64,000 bases of DNA from NCBI RefSeq assembly GCF_002266855.1, contig NZ_NGJN01000008.1, positions 62,001 through 126,000 on the forward strand, given 5' to 3'. Numbering within the stretch: the first letter of the stretch is position 1; the number at the start of each line of letters is the position of its first letter. The translations under genes were made by a program, and so were the position numbers. Positions 55,444 to 64,000 of this stretch are shown in pieces. This DNA is from Winogradskyella aurantia (GTDB lineage Bacteria; Bacteroidota; Bacteroidia; Flavobacteriales; Flavobacteriaceae). The notes beneath the pieces were generated by a model that was not told the origin of the DNA, did not search any database, and saw nothing but the letters and a program-made list of their open reading frames with translations.

Positions 55444-56502
55444 ATGGCCATTCGAATTACAGGAACGGGAAGTTATATCCCAAAGTCTATCGAGAAGAAT
55501 GAAGATTTTTACCAACACGAATTTTTAAATGCTGATGGTTCGTCAATAAACAATCCCAATGAAGTTATTGTAGAAAAATTCGAATCCATTACGGGCATAT
55601 TTGAACGCCGTTACGCAGACAAGCAATTGGTATCTTCTGATTTGGGATTTCTCGCCGCTCAAAAAGCCATTGACGATGCTAAAATTGACCCAGAAAGTAT
55701 TGACTACATCATCTGTGCCCATAATTTTGGTGATGTTAGATACAACACTGTTCAAAGTGATATTTTGCCTTGTTTAGCTTCTCGAATAAAACATCGATTA
55801 CGTATAAAAAACCCTAAATGTGTGGCTTATGATATACTATTTGGATGTCCTGGTTGGATTGAGGGTGTTATTCAGGCGCAAGCATTTATTAAAGCCGGAA
55901 TGGCCAAACGTTGTCTTGTGATTGGAACAGAAACCTTATCACGCGTCGTGGACAAACACGATAGAGATTCCATGATTTATTCTGATGGTGCTGGTGCTAG
56001 CATTATTGAGCTTAGTGATGAAGAAGGTGGCATTCTTGCTCATGAGTCGGCTTCTTTCACTTATGATGAAGCTTACTATCTGTACTTTGGAAGCTCAAAC
56101 AATAAGGATTTATCTCCGGATACGCGTTATATAAAAATGCACGGACGTAAAATTTATGAGTTTGCCCTAACGAATGTAGCACAAGCCATGAAGGATTGCC
56201 TAGAGGAAAGTGGTATAGATATATCTGAAGTTAAAAAAGTGCTTATTCACCAAGCAAACGAAAAAATGGATGAAGCCATTGTAAAACGTTTTTATAAATT
56301 ATTCAATGCGGAAGCACCTAAAGATGTTATGCCTATGAGCATCCATAAATTAGGGAATAGCTCAGTGGCAACCGTACCAACCTTATTTGATCTCATTAGA
56401 AATGGCAAACTAGGAGATCAGAAAATTAACAAAGGAGATGCTATCATTTTTGCTTCAGTAGGTGCGGGCATGCATATTAATGCCATAGTTTATAAATACT
56501 AA
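55444..56502 (+). CDS. 3-oxoacyl-ACP synthase III-like (KAS III family)
   Basis: 352 residues with the FabH-type triad: Cys135 in LFGCPGWI, His269 in IHQANEKM, and Asn305 in KLGNSSVAT. The chain is longer than typical FabH (about 315-330), with an insertion near residues 20-60 (NADGSSINNPNEVIVEKFES). It could prime branched fatty acids or serve a specialised lipid. It lies 2 nt before proC, so the two are cotranscribed. A second, housekeeping fabH probably exists elsewhere. Confidence 0.88.
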   Translation: MAIRITGTGSYIPKSIEKNEDFYQHEFLNADGSSINNPNEVIVEKFESITGIFERRYADKQLVSSDLGFLAAQKAIDDAKIDPESIDYIICAHNFGDVRYNTVQSDILPCLASRIKHRLRIKNPKCVAYDILFGCPGWIEGVIQAQAFIKAGMAKRCLVIGTETLSRVVDKHDRDSMIYSDGAGASIIELSDEEGGILAHESASFTYDEAYYLYFGSSNNKDLSPDTRYIKMHGRKIYEFALTNVAQAMKDCLEESGIDISEVKKVLIHQANEKMDEAIVKRFYKLFNAEAPKDVMPMSIHKLGNSSVATVPTLFDLIRNGKLGDQKINKGDAIIFASVGAGMHINAIVYKY

Positions 56503-56504
56503 AA

Positions 56505-57293
56505 ATGAATGGTAAAATAGCAATAATCGGCGGGGGCAATCTAGGTCAAGCTATAGCCTCGGGACTATTGTCAGACGGCCATAAACCAGAAAATCTTACC
56601 ATTACGCGTCATCATACTCACCTCCTTTCAAGTTTTGAATCACAAGGAGTTGGCATTACCGCTGATAATAAAAAAGCTGTTACATCCGCAGATATTATCA
56701 TTATAGCTGTAAAACCTTACAAGATGGAAAGTGTCTTGAAAGATATTGCTTCAGAAATCACCAATAATCACTTAGTAATTTCTGTGGTAAGTGATTTCAA
56801 GATTGAGGCTATTTTGTCGCAATTAACAAATAAACCGGCGGTTTTTCGAGCTATGCCTAACACCGCGGCATCCGTAAATGAATCAATGACTTGCATAGCT
56901 TCATCTAATGCTTCAGAAAAAGATACCAAATCAGTAGTTGAAATTTTTGATGCCCTTGGTAAAACAATCTCAATAGATGAGCAACTCATGGACGCTGCAA
57001 CTGTGCTCGGAGCTTGTGGAATTGCCTTTGTCCTAAGGTTTATTCGGGGTATGATTCAAGGTGGTATTGAAATTGGTTTTGATGCCAAAACAGCAACGGC
57101 TATAGCAACCCAAACCGTAAGAGGCGCTAGTGAATTACTCATAGAACACAAAAATCATCCAGAGGCAGAAATTGATAAGGTAACAACACCAAAAGGTTGT
57201 ACTATTGCTGGCCTAAATGAAATGGAGCATTGTGGTTTTTCTTCAGCCTTAATAAAGGGAATTAAAACATCCTATAACAACATTGAGGCTTAA
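56505..57293 (+). CDS. proC: Pyrroline-5-carboxylate reductase
   Basis: 262 residues. The dinucleotide motif GGGNLGQAIASGL is at residues 8-20. Other family segments include IIAVKPYKMESVLKDI, RAMPNTAASVNESMT near residue 113, and the proC signature KVTTPKGCTIAGLNEME (about 225-241). It reduces P5C to proline. Its place between a KAS III gene and a methyltransferase-like gene is not biosynthetically obvious. Confidence 0.95.
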   Translation: MNGKIAIIGGGNLGQAIASGLLSDGHKPENLTITRHHTHLLSSFESQGVGITADNKKAVTSADIIIIAVKPYKMESVLKDIASEITNNHLVISVVSDFKIEAILSQLTNKPAVFRAMPNTAASVNESMTCIASSNASEKDTKSVVEIFDALGKTISIDEQLMDAATVLGACGIAFVLRFIRGMIQGGIEIGFDAKTATAIATQTVRGASELLIEHKNHPEAEIDKVTTPKGCTIAGLNEMEHCGFSSALIKGIKTSYNNIEA

Positions 57294-57296
57294 TCT

Positions 57297-57827
57297 ATGT
57301 ACGAGAAAAGCTATCCAAATAAACGATTCAAACATACGCTGGATTTTCTAAAATCTCATGTTGATCTTTCTGAAACCATTTTAGATTTGGGTGTAGAAAA
57401 TCCATTTTCAGAGATTATGGAATCGGAAGGTTTTACGGTAGAGAATACCAAAGGTGAAGACCTTGATTTAGATACATCAAGTATTGGGAAGTCTTCTGCT
57501 AATGTCGTTACAGCCTTCGAAATATTTGAACATCTATTATCGCCATTTACCGTTTTACAGGCGATACAGGCTAACAAACTTGTTGCCAGCGTACCTCTTA
57601 AATTATGGTTTGCACCAGCTTATAGAAGCAAAACCGATAAATGGGACAGACACTACCATGAGTTTGAAGATTGGCAATTTGATTGGCTGCTTGACAAAGC
57701 AGGATGGTCTATTAAGGCACGAAAGAAATGGACAAACCCAGTGAATAAAATTGGACTTAGACCATTCTTAAGATTGTTTACCAATCGTTATTATATTGTT
57801 TACGCCGAAAGAAAATCCAATTCCTAA
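57297..57827 (+). CDS. Methyltransferase-like protein with degenerate cofactor motif
   Basis: 176 residues resembling class I SAM methyltransferases. Residues 25-33 (ILDLGVENP) occupy motif I, but the usual GxGxG is missing; VTAFEIFEHLLSP (about 70-82) fits motif IV. The second half contains WDRHYHEFEDWQFDWLLDKAGW, common in small sugar- or cell-surface-linked methyltransferases. SAM binding is uncertain. It starts 3 nt after proC and precedes a glycosyltransferase by 49 nt. Confidence 0.65.
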   Translation: MYEKSYPNKRFKHTLDFLKSHVDLSETILDLGVENPFSEIMESEGFTVENTKGEDLDLDTSSIGKSSANVVTAFEIFEHLLSPFTVLQAIQANKLVASVPLKLWFAPAYRSKTDKWDRHYHEFEDWQFDWLLDKAGWSIKARKKWTNPVNKIGLRPFLRLFTNRYYIVYAERKSNS

Positions 57828-57876
57828 ATTCCAAAATCCCATAGTGTTTCCGTAGCTTTGGGTTTTACGTTTAAAT

Positions 57877-58725
57877 TTGAAATTTTACATTGTCATACCA
57901 GCTCATAATGAAGAGGACTCTATAGCACTGACTCTAGACTCTTTGGTAAAGCAAACATTACAACCAAAACAGGTCGTTGTCGTCAACGATAATTCCAGCG
58001 ATGCTACTCCGGACATTGTAAGGTCATTTTGCGATAAATATTCGTGGTTGTCCCTCGTTAATACGAGCTCATCAGACGAGCATCTTCCGGGATCTAAAAT
58101 CATTAATGCGTTTTATAAGGGTTATGATACATTGGACGACAACTATGACGTGATCTGTAAGTTTGATGCAGACCTTATTTTTCCGGAGCACTATTTAGAA
58201 CAATTAGCAGTTCACTTTAAGGCTTCTACCACTGTTGGCATTTCCTCTGGTTTTTGCTATATCAATAAGAACGACCACTGGATACTCGAAGATTTAACCC
58301 GAAAAGACCATGTTAGGGGTGCCTTAAAAGCGTATAGAAAACAATGCTTTCTCGATATAGGTAAACTAAAGCCGAGTATGGGCTGGGATACTGTTGACGA
58401 ACTATTGGCCAGATATCATGGGTGGCAAATAAAAACTGATGAATCCTTACATGTCAAACACTTAAAGCCTACCGGGCAATCTTACAATAAAGCGTCTAAA
58501 TATCTGCAAGGCGAATCCATGTATAAAATGCGTTATGGTTTTTTGTTAACCTTATTGTCAGCCTTAAAACTTTCTTATAAAAAAAGAAGTTTCAGTCTGT
58601 TTCAAGACTATATTTCCGGGTATTTTAAGGCTAAATCAAATAAGGCAGACTATTTAGTCAGCATAGATGAAGGCCAATTCATACGGCAGTTCAGATGGAA
58701 AGGAATATTCAACATCCTTGGTTAA
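57877..58725 (+). CDS. Family 2 glycosyltransferase
   Basis: 282 residues from a TTG start, the only start giving the natural N-terminus KFYIVIPAHNEEDSIALTL. GT-A signatures are VVVVNDNSSDATPD and the metal-binding DAD in CKFDADLIFP (near residues 94-98). KPSMGWDTVDELLARYHGW resembles the acceptor region. It probably makes a surface or secreted glycan; the donor is unknown. It overlaps the convergent pafA-like gene by 4 nt. Confidence 0.9.
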   Translation: MKFYIVIPAHNEEDSIALTLDSLVKQTLQPKQVVVVNDNSSDATPDIVRSFCDKYSWLSLVNTSSSDEHLPGSKIINAFYKGYDTLDDNYDVICKFDADLIFPEHYLEQLAVHFKASTTVGISSGFCYINKNDHWILEDLTRKDHVRGALKAYRKQCFLDIGKLKPSMGWDTVDELLARYHGWQIKTDESLHVKHLKPTGQSYNKASKYLQGESMYKMRYGFLLTLLSALKLSYKKRSFSLFQDYISGYFKAKSNKADYLVSIDEGQFIRQFRWKGIFNILG

Positions 58726-60389
58726 TCCAATACTATTCCCAATGGCTGCCCAATAGCGCCGTTAGGAAAACTAATACCTAATAAAGCTGATATGGTAGGT
58801 GCAATATCAGTAATTTCAGTTTTCCGTAACGTTTCTCCCTGCTTAATACCTTTTCCAAAAAATAATAACGGTACATGTGTATCATAGTTTGAACCACTAC
58901 CATGTGTTGACCCTGTTCTACTATAGGCTATATGGGCCACATCATTAACAATAATGACATCTCCGGAACGTTTCTGGTTAAATCCGCTCTGTAATAAAGC
59001 CTCTATACCAGTCGTAAAATTGGTACTGTTCATTGCAGTGGCCGTATAGACCTTAGCTATATTGGGATATGAAATTTGCTCATCAACAATAGCTTGTTCT
59101 ACCTCGTGCAAGTTTAGACCAAGTTCTTTTAATTTTACCTTATTCAAAAACACTTGATCGTTACTAACATTTTCTACAATCTCCGTAGTCCCATAACTTT
59201 CCGTTAGAAAGGATTGAAACTTTTGCTTTCTAGTATTGTAGTCCAAATAACCTGCTGGAATTTTTACCGAACTTAAATAGGAAGGTACATTAACTGCACC
59301 ATGGTCTGCCGTTAAAAAAACAGTATATTCATCCTTACCAACGCTTTTATCGAGAAACAGAAAAAACCGCTCAAGATCTTTATCTAGCCTAATATAGGTG
59401 TCTTCAACCTCTTTAGAATTCACTCCAAAATTATGACCCACATAATCCGTTGAAGAAAAACTGAGCGCAAGTACATCGGTTTCGTTATCTTGTCCTAGGA
59501 CTTCTCCTTTAACCGCAGCTATCGCAAAATCTACAGTTAAACTATTTCCATAAGCAGTAGCCTTTAAAATATCAAAATCACCATTTTCAGATTTCAAAGC
59601 TTCTAAATCGTATGGAAATGTTGCAGTTTCTTTTCCTTTAAAACCACGTTCAAAATCATTTAAGTCATTGCCACTCTCAGTATAAGATTGTATGGGTTTA
59701 TAGGTATCCCAAACTTTAAAATAAGACTCTGCTGCATCAGACGTATTAAAATCTTTAACCCATTGTGGTAAATCATTTTTATAAAATGTACTGCTGATCC
59801 AAACACCTTCATCCTTTCCGTGAAACCAATAGGCTGCGTTTGCGGTATGACCCGCAGGTAGAATTGCCCCTCTATCCTTTATGGCAATACCTATAGTCTT
59901 TCCTCTCATTTGAGTGAACAATCTATTCTCATCAGCAAAACTCGTTGTTAGCATCCTATGTGGCGACATTTGTCCCACAGAACTCGATGTACCTACTGAC
60001 TGTACTGAATTATCTTCCGCGCAATACACTGTTTGTTTAACTTCTTTATCGTACCAATTGTTTGAGATAATACCGTGATATTTGGGTGTAGTTCCAGTAT
60101 AAACCGAAGCATGACCAGGACCGGTATAGGTTGGCACATAATTGAAGTGATTGTTTTTACAATTAAATCCCTCATTAATCATACGCTTAAATCCGCCATC
60201 ACCAAATTTGGTATAGAAACGTGTTAAATAATCATACCGCATTTGGTCTACAACGATACCCACAACCAATTTGGGTTTAAATACTTGCTTATCCTTAGCC
60301 TCAGATTTATAGGTGTTTTCAGCATTATTTTGTGAAAAGGACACCAAAATCACAAAAAAACAGGTAACTGTTAAAAACGATTTTTTCAT
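58722..60389 (-). CDS. pafA: PafA-type alkaline phosphatase
   Basis: 555 residues. Signal peptide MKKSFLTVTCFFVILVSFSQ; metal ligand Asp48 in GIVVDQMR; nucleophilic threonine in TYTGPGHASVYTG (Thr89); Lys171 and Arg173 in IAIKDRGA, the characteristic PafA phosphate-binding pair. HNFGVNS and LTADHGAVN supply further zinc ligands. PafA is the phosphate-insensitive periplasmic phosphatase of Bacteroidetes. It is monocistronic and divergent from mlaE. Confidence 0.92.
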   Translation of the reverse strand: MKKSFLTVTCFFVILVSFSQNNAENTYKSEAKDKQVFKPKLVVGIVVDQMRYDYLTRFYTKFGDGGFKRMINEGFNCKNNHFNYVPTYTGPGHASVYTGTTPKYHGIISNNWYDKEVKQTVYCAEDNSVQSVGTSSSVGQMSPHRMLTTSFADENRLFTQMRGKTIGIAIKDRGAILPAGHTANAAYWFHGKDEGVWISSTFYKNDLPQWVKDFNTSDAAESYFKVWDTYKPIQSYTESGNDLNDFERGFKGKETATFPYDLEALKSENGDFDILKATAYGNSLTVDFAIAAVKGEVLGQDNETDVLALSFSSTDYVGHNFGVNSKEVEDTYIRLDKDLERFFLFLDKSVGKDEYTVFLTADHGAVNVPSYLSSVKIPAGYLDYNTRKQKFQSFLTESYGTTEIVENVSNDQVFLNKVKLKELGLNLHEVEQAIVDEQISYPNIAKVYTATAMNSTNFTTGIEALLQSGFNQKRSGDVIIVNDVAHIAYSRTGSTHGSGSNYDTHVPLLFFGKGIKQGETLRKTEITDIAPTISALLGISFPNGAIGQPLGIVLD

Positions 60390-60501
60390 TCCAATCTTGA
60401 ATTTTAATCTTCTTCAAAAATAAGACTTTTGGGATATCTTAAATTAAATTAATATTAATAAACTCATCATTTTTCATACTTTAGCAGTATTAAAGTCTTC
60501 T

Positions 60502-61239
60502 ATGAAATACCTTCATAATATTGGCACTTATTTTATTATGATTAAGAATATGTTTCGCAAACCTACCAAATGGTCTGTGATGAAAATCTTAATTTTAAAG
60601 GATATCGATGATCTCATCATTGGGTCATTAGGTATTGTAGCCTTTATTTCCTTTTTTGTTGGAGGGGTTGTCGCCATTCAAACGTCTTTGAATATTAGTA
60701 ACCCTCTAATCCCGAAATATCTAGTAGGATTTGCAACTCGGCAATCTATTATTTTAGAGTTTGCACCCACATTTATCTCCATTATTATGGCTGGTAAGGT
60801 TGGGTCTTTCATAACCTCAAGTATTGGTACCATGCGGGTTACAGAGCAGATAGATGCTTTGGAAGTTATGGGAATAAATGCGATTAACTATTTGGTGTTT
60901 CCCAAGTTTATAGCATTGACTCTCTATCCTTTTATTATATCCATAGCCATGTTTTTGGGAATTTTAGGCGGTTTAGCAGCTTGTGTCTACGGTGGTTATG
61001 GCACTTATGAAGATTATATTGAGGGTGTTCAAGTAGATTTTATACCATTTCATATGGCCTATGCTTTTATAAAAACGATGGCATTTGCTTTTCTTTTGGC
61101 TACCATTCCATCCTATTATGGATACTTTATGAAAGGAGGCGCACTCGAAGTTGGGAAGGCTAGTACAACATCATTTGTATGGACTAGTGTCATTATAATT
61201 TTGGTAAATTACTTATTAACGAGTTTATTGTTAGGCTAA
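60502..61239 (+). CDS. mlaE: MlaE-family ABC transporter permease
   Basis: 245 residues with five or six transmembrane helices. Family segments: FFVGGVVAIQTSLNIS, then RQSIILEFAPTFISIIMAGKVGS and GTMRVTEQIDALEVMGINA, the typical MlaE EQIDAL motif. The system maintains outer-membrane lipid asymmetry by retrograde phospholipid transport. The stop and the mlaF start share one base. Confidence 0.93.
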   Translation: MKYLHNIGTYFIMIKNMFRKPTKWSVMKILILKDIDDLIIGSLGIVAFISFFVGGVVAIQTSLNISNPLIPKYLVGFATRQSIILEFAPTFISIIMAGKVGSFITSSIGTMRVTEQIDALEVMGINAINYLVFPKFIALTLYPFIISIAMFLGILGGLAACVYGGYGTYEDYIEGVQVDFIPFHMAYAFIKTMAFAFLLATIPSYYGYFMKGGALEVGKASTTSFVWTSVIIILVNYLLTSLLLG

Positions 61240-62006
61240 TGATAGAGGTGAAAGACTTACACAAATCATTTGGTGATGCTCATATTCTAAAAGGCATTAG
61301 CACCTCTTTTGATACGGGAAAAACGAACCTAATTATAGGTCAAAGTGGCTCTGGTAAAACGGTATTTTTAAAATGTCTGTTAGGCCTTTACGATTTTGAG
61401 CAAGGTGAAATCACCTATGATGGGAAAGTTTTGAGTAAAATGAGCGTGGATGAAAAGCGCTTATTGAGGGCTGAAATAGGAATGGTTTTTCAAGGTAGTG
61501 CTTTATTCGATTCTATGACCATAGCGGAGAATATTATGTTCCCTTTGCAAATGTTCACTAAACAAAGTAAAAGTGAGATGGAAGACCGGGTAAATATTGT
61601 TTTGAACCGTGTTAACCTAACGGATGCCCATAATAAAATGCCAAGTGAAGCTTCTGGAGGTATGCAAAAGCGCGTTGCTATTGCACGAGCCATAGTGAAT
61701 AATCCAAGGTACTTATTCTGTGATGAGCCAAACTCAGGTTTAGATCCCAAAACAGCTATTGTCATTGATAACCTCATCCGAGAAATTACAGAAGAATTTC
61801 AAATTACTACGGTCATAAATTCCCACGACATGAACTCGGTCATGGAAATTGGTGAAAAAATTGTGTTCCTGAAAGACGGCTTTAAAGAATGGGAAGGTTC
61901 AAAGGATACAATTTTTAAGACAGACAACGAAGCGGTGACCAATTTTGTGTACTCTTCAGAATTATTTAAAAAGGTCCGACGTATGTATATTGAGGAAAAT
62001 GAATAA
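61239..62006 (+). CDS. mlaF: MlaF-family ABC transporter ATP-binding protein
   Basis: 255 residues with complete ATPase motifs: Walker A GQSGSGKTVF near residue 36, Q-loop MVFQGSALFDSM, signature ASGGMQKRVA, Walker B LFCDEPNSGLDP, and the switch histidine in INSHDMNS. It powers MlaE. The MlaD substrate-binding gene is not next door, unlike in proteobacteria. Confidence 0.93.
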   Translation: MIEVKDLHKSFGDAHILKGISTSFDTGKTNLIIGQSGSGKTVFLKCLLGLYDFEQGEITYDGKVLSKMSVDEKRLLRAEIGMVFQGSALFDSMTIAENIMFPLQMFTKQSKSEMEDRVNIVLNRVNLTDAHNKMPSEASGGMQKRVAIARAIVNNPRYLFCDEPNSGLDPKTAIVIDNLIREITEEFQITTVINSHDMNSVMEIGEKIVFLKDGFKEWEGSKDTIFKTDNEAVTNFVYSSELFKKVRRMYIEENE

Positions 62007-62020
62007 ATTTCAATAGCCTT

Positions 62021-63499
62021 TTACTTTTGTTTAACGACTAATTTATTCCGATTCAATTTCACCTTGAGCCATTCTTCTAATTTTTTTGAATCTTTCGCAA
62101 TAGATGCTGGTGTTGACAAGGAATCTATCCATTTAATCGTGAAAACCGCCGTGGTATCAATCTTACTAAAGTTAGAGGTTATTTCTTGAGCAAAAGTTAT
62201 ACTTTCAAGATTTTCATAATTGATTTTAGCTTCTTCAATAATATTTTTAAACGGAATTTGGTTACGCTCTAACCCAGACAATGTCCTCAATTTATTTTCA
62301 AGGTAGGTTATCTTTTGCCCTTGGGATAACAAATCTAAGGAATCACGGGTTCGCAGTTCTTCCATATATTCCAAATTATTTATCGCACGGTTTCGTATCT
62401 GATTTATCGATAGTTTTGTGCCTCTTAAGGCGGCATAAGCGGGATCATTAAACCTAGCTTCAAGCAACTTACGAGTATCTTCTGAAATCTCATCAGTTCC
62501 AAAGGGAATTAATTCTATTATAGAATTACCTTCTGGATCATAAATAGGATTCGCATTCTTTTTTATATAATTTTTATTTGGTAAGGTTTCTAATTCAGTA
62601 TTTATAAAATCCCTTGCCGCAATTTCAAATCGACTCTTTTTTAATACATCAACAAATGTGAATACGGCTGGCACCATAACGATAATGGCTAATAGGGACG
62701 CTATTCTTGCTATACGCTTGCGCTTTTTAGAGTTTGCGTATTTAAGCATAGGAAAGCGCAAGACTTTTATAACCAAAAACGTTGCCAATGCAATAAATAT
62801 GGCATTAATAGTGAAGAGGTACATAGCACCACCAAAGTAACTCCAATTGGCTTTGGCCAGACCATAGCCCGCTGTACAAAGCGGCGGCATTAAAGCCGTT
62901 GCAATGGCCACACCAAAAATTACTGACGCAATAGTACCTTTCTTTGTACGTGCAATAATCAATGCAGACCCACCAAAAAAAGCTATTAACACGTCTCTGA
63001 TATCGGGTTTAACCCGCCCAAGTAGTTCTGAGGTATCCTCGCTCAATGGAAAAAACCAGAAGAACAAAAAGGCAGTCAGTAAACTCAACACAATCATTGT
63101 TGCCAAATTGATAAGTGATTTTCTTAACGTATCTATATCATTGATAGCAATGGACATTCCAATACCCAATATGGGTCCCATTAAAGGCGAGATCAACATG
63201 GCTCCAATAACCACCGCTGTACTATTGGCATTAAGACCTATGGATGCTACAAAAATTGAACACACCAAAATCCACGCTGTAGCCCCTTTGAATGAGATGT
63301 CACCTTGTATGGCTTTAATTGTTTCGTCCCTGTCCGTGTCTTCCCTAAAATCCAAGAGTTCCGTCAAAAAGGTTTTTATACTGGTAAATAACCCTTTGGC
63401 ATCCTTTCTAACAGCTTCTTTTTTTTCTTCTACAGCTTTATCCTTATCGATGTTTTTTTGTTCATCTTCGGAAAAATTGAACTTACTTTCTTCGCTCAT
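62021..63499 (-). CDS. DUF389 (TIGR00341-type) membrane protein
   Basis: 492 residues. An acidic or charged cytosolic N-terminus (1-65) precedes a hydrophobic core of about six helices with the family segment NSTAVVIGAMLISPLMGPILGIG (about 92-114). A soluble C-terminal domain (about 285-492) is rich in helical segments. The function of the family is not established. It starts 2 nt after the guanylyltransferase gene, so the two are probably cotranscribed. Confidence 0.85.
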   Translation of the reverse strand: MSEESKFNFSEDEQKNIDKDKAVEEKKEAVRKDAKGLFTSIKTFLTELLDFREDTDRDETIKAIQGDISFKGATAWILVCSIFVASIGLNANSTAVVIGAMLISPLMGPILGIGMSIAINDIDTLRKSLINLATMIVLSLLTAFLFFWFFPLSEDTSELLGRVKPDIRDVLIAFFGGSALIIARTKKGTIASVIFGVAIATALMPPLCTAGYGLAKANWSYFGGAMYLFTINAIFIALATFLVIKVLRFPMLKYANSKKRKRIARIASLLAIIVMVPAVFTFVDVLKKSRFEIAARDFINTELETLPNKNYIKKNANPIYDPEGNSIIELIPFGTDEISEDTRKLLEARFNDPAYAALRGTKLSINQIRNRAINNLEYMEELRTRDSLDLLSQGQKITYLENKLRTLSGLERNQIPFKNIIEEAKINYENLESITFAQEITSNFSKIDTTAVFTIKWIDSLSTPASIAKDSKKLEEWLKVKLNRNKLVVKQK

Positions 63500-63501
63500 C
63501 T

Positions 63502-64000
63502 TTAACCATATTTTTCTCCAAATTTGGCCTTAACATTTTGGAGTACATTTTTAATATCTTGTTCCTTTGCCTTAGGAAAGATAAGTAACACTTCTTCTTT
63601 ATCTACAACAATATAATCCTTAATACCGTCAATAACAACGATTTTATCCTTATTTGATCGTATCATATTACCTGAAGCATCTTCCAACAAAACCTTAGAA
63701 TTAACGATGGCATTGGCATTGTTATCTTTATCTAACTTATCGTATAAGCTTCCCCAAGTCCCTAGGTCATTCCAGTCAAAATCAGCAGGAATAACATAAA
63801 CGTTTGAACTTTTTTCCATAATAGCATAATCCACAGAAATATTCTCTGCCTTTGGATAGTTCTCTTGTATAAACTTATCTTCTGAATCTGAATTATACGA
63901 GTCATAACCACTTTTGAAGAGTTGATACAATCCTGGTTGATTGGTCTTAAAGGCTTTAAGCACAGATTTAACGCTCCACATAAAAATTCCTGCATTCCAA
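63502..64000 (-). CDS. Mannose-1-phosphate guanylyltransferase (partial, 5' end outside window)
   Basis: The C-terminal 166 residues of a GDP-mannose pyrophosphorylase-type enzyme. Translation enters from the right edge with WNAGIFMWSV, the family's WN(S/A)GIF motif, and continues FDWNDLGTWGSLYDKL. It supplies GDP-mannose for glycans. An in-frame ATG at 63981 lies inside the conserved motif, so it is not the true start. Confidence 0.9.
   Translation of the reverse strand, partial: WNAGIFMWSVKSVLKAFKTNQPGLYQLFKSGYDSYNSDSEDKFIQENYPKAENISVDYAIMEKSSNVYVIPADFDWNDLGTWGSLYDKLDKDNNANAIVNSKVLLEDASGNMIRSNKDKIVVIDGIKDYIVVDKEEVLLIFPKAKEQDIKNVLQNVKAKFGEKYG

Noticed and set aside
1..64000. tRNA genes, rRNA, CRISPR arrays, insertion sequences, prophage
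   Set aside because: No cloverleaf-like segments, direct repeat arrays, transposase-like proteins or integrases were recognised; gaps between genes are all under about 250 nt.

Overview
The window reads as a chromosomal segment of a marine-type member of the Flavobacteriaceae (Bacteroidetes). The base composition is AT-rich. Several intergenic regions carry the Bacteroidetes promoter -7 element TAnnTTTG, and Shine-Dalgarno sequences are mostly absent. One secreted protein ends in a type IX secretion (T9SS) sorting domain, and the gene content (PafA phosphatase, large alpha-2-macroglobulin, FabH-ProC block) is typical of flavobacteria. The species cannot be fixed from sequence alone. I see no rRNA, tRNA, CRISPR array, insertion sequence or prophage.

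Region 1 (1-11022, minus strand) is the str-S10-spc ribosomal supercluster: rpsL, rpsG, fusA, rpsJ, rplC, rplD, rplW, rplB, rpsS, rplV, rpsC, rplP, rpmC, rpsQ, rplN, rplX, rplE, rpsN, rpsH, rplF and a truncated rplR. A strong promoter lies in front of rpsL. Genes are nearly contiguous except for 145 nt before rplC and 67 nt before rpsH; both gaps contain potential RNA structure and are candidate autoregulatory sites.

Region 2 (11.2-26.4 kb) holds a BamA/TamA-like outer-membrane protein, a T9SS-secreted arylsulfotransferase-like protein, the rRNA methylase RlmB, a rhomboid protease, RarA, and a minus-strand operon of radC, a polysaccharide-deacetylase-like gene, a YjjG nucleotidase and an exported unknown. 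These are followed by a PaiB / Tat-exported dienelactone hydrolase / MFS operon, an unusual two-part PLP enzyme and an orphan Imm53-like immunity protein.

Region 3 (26.4-44.5 kb) contains an Mpl-like Mur ligase and a tripartite efflux operon (TetR, ABC, HlyD, TolC). The ABC ATPase of that operon has lost most canonical catalytic motifs. A TPR protein is divergent from a 2011-residue alpha-2-macroglobulin. A DoxX-like membrane protein, a DinB protein, an SDR dehydrogenase, a DUF4136 lipoprotein and a potassium channel follow.

Region 4 (44.4-64 kb) has obgE, a fused hypoxanthine phosphoribosyltransferase-adenylate kinase divergent from purKE (a purine locus), an M3 peptidase, an ECF sigma factor with a tiny zinc-finger anti-sigma-like partner, a UbiA-like membrane protein and gcvP. 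Then come a block of fabH-like, proC, methyltransferase-like and glycosyltransferase genes, the PafA phosphatase, MlaE/MlaF, a DUF389 membrane protein and the 3' part of a mannose-1-phosphate guanylyltransferase.

The observations most worth follow-up are the degenerate ABC exporter operon with its palindromic operator, the rplC leader, the Hpt-Adk fusion, the two-part PLP enzyme, and the sigma/mini-anti-sigma pair.
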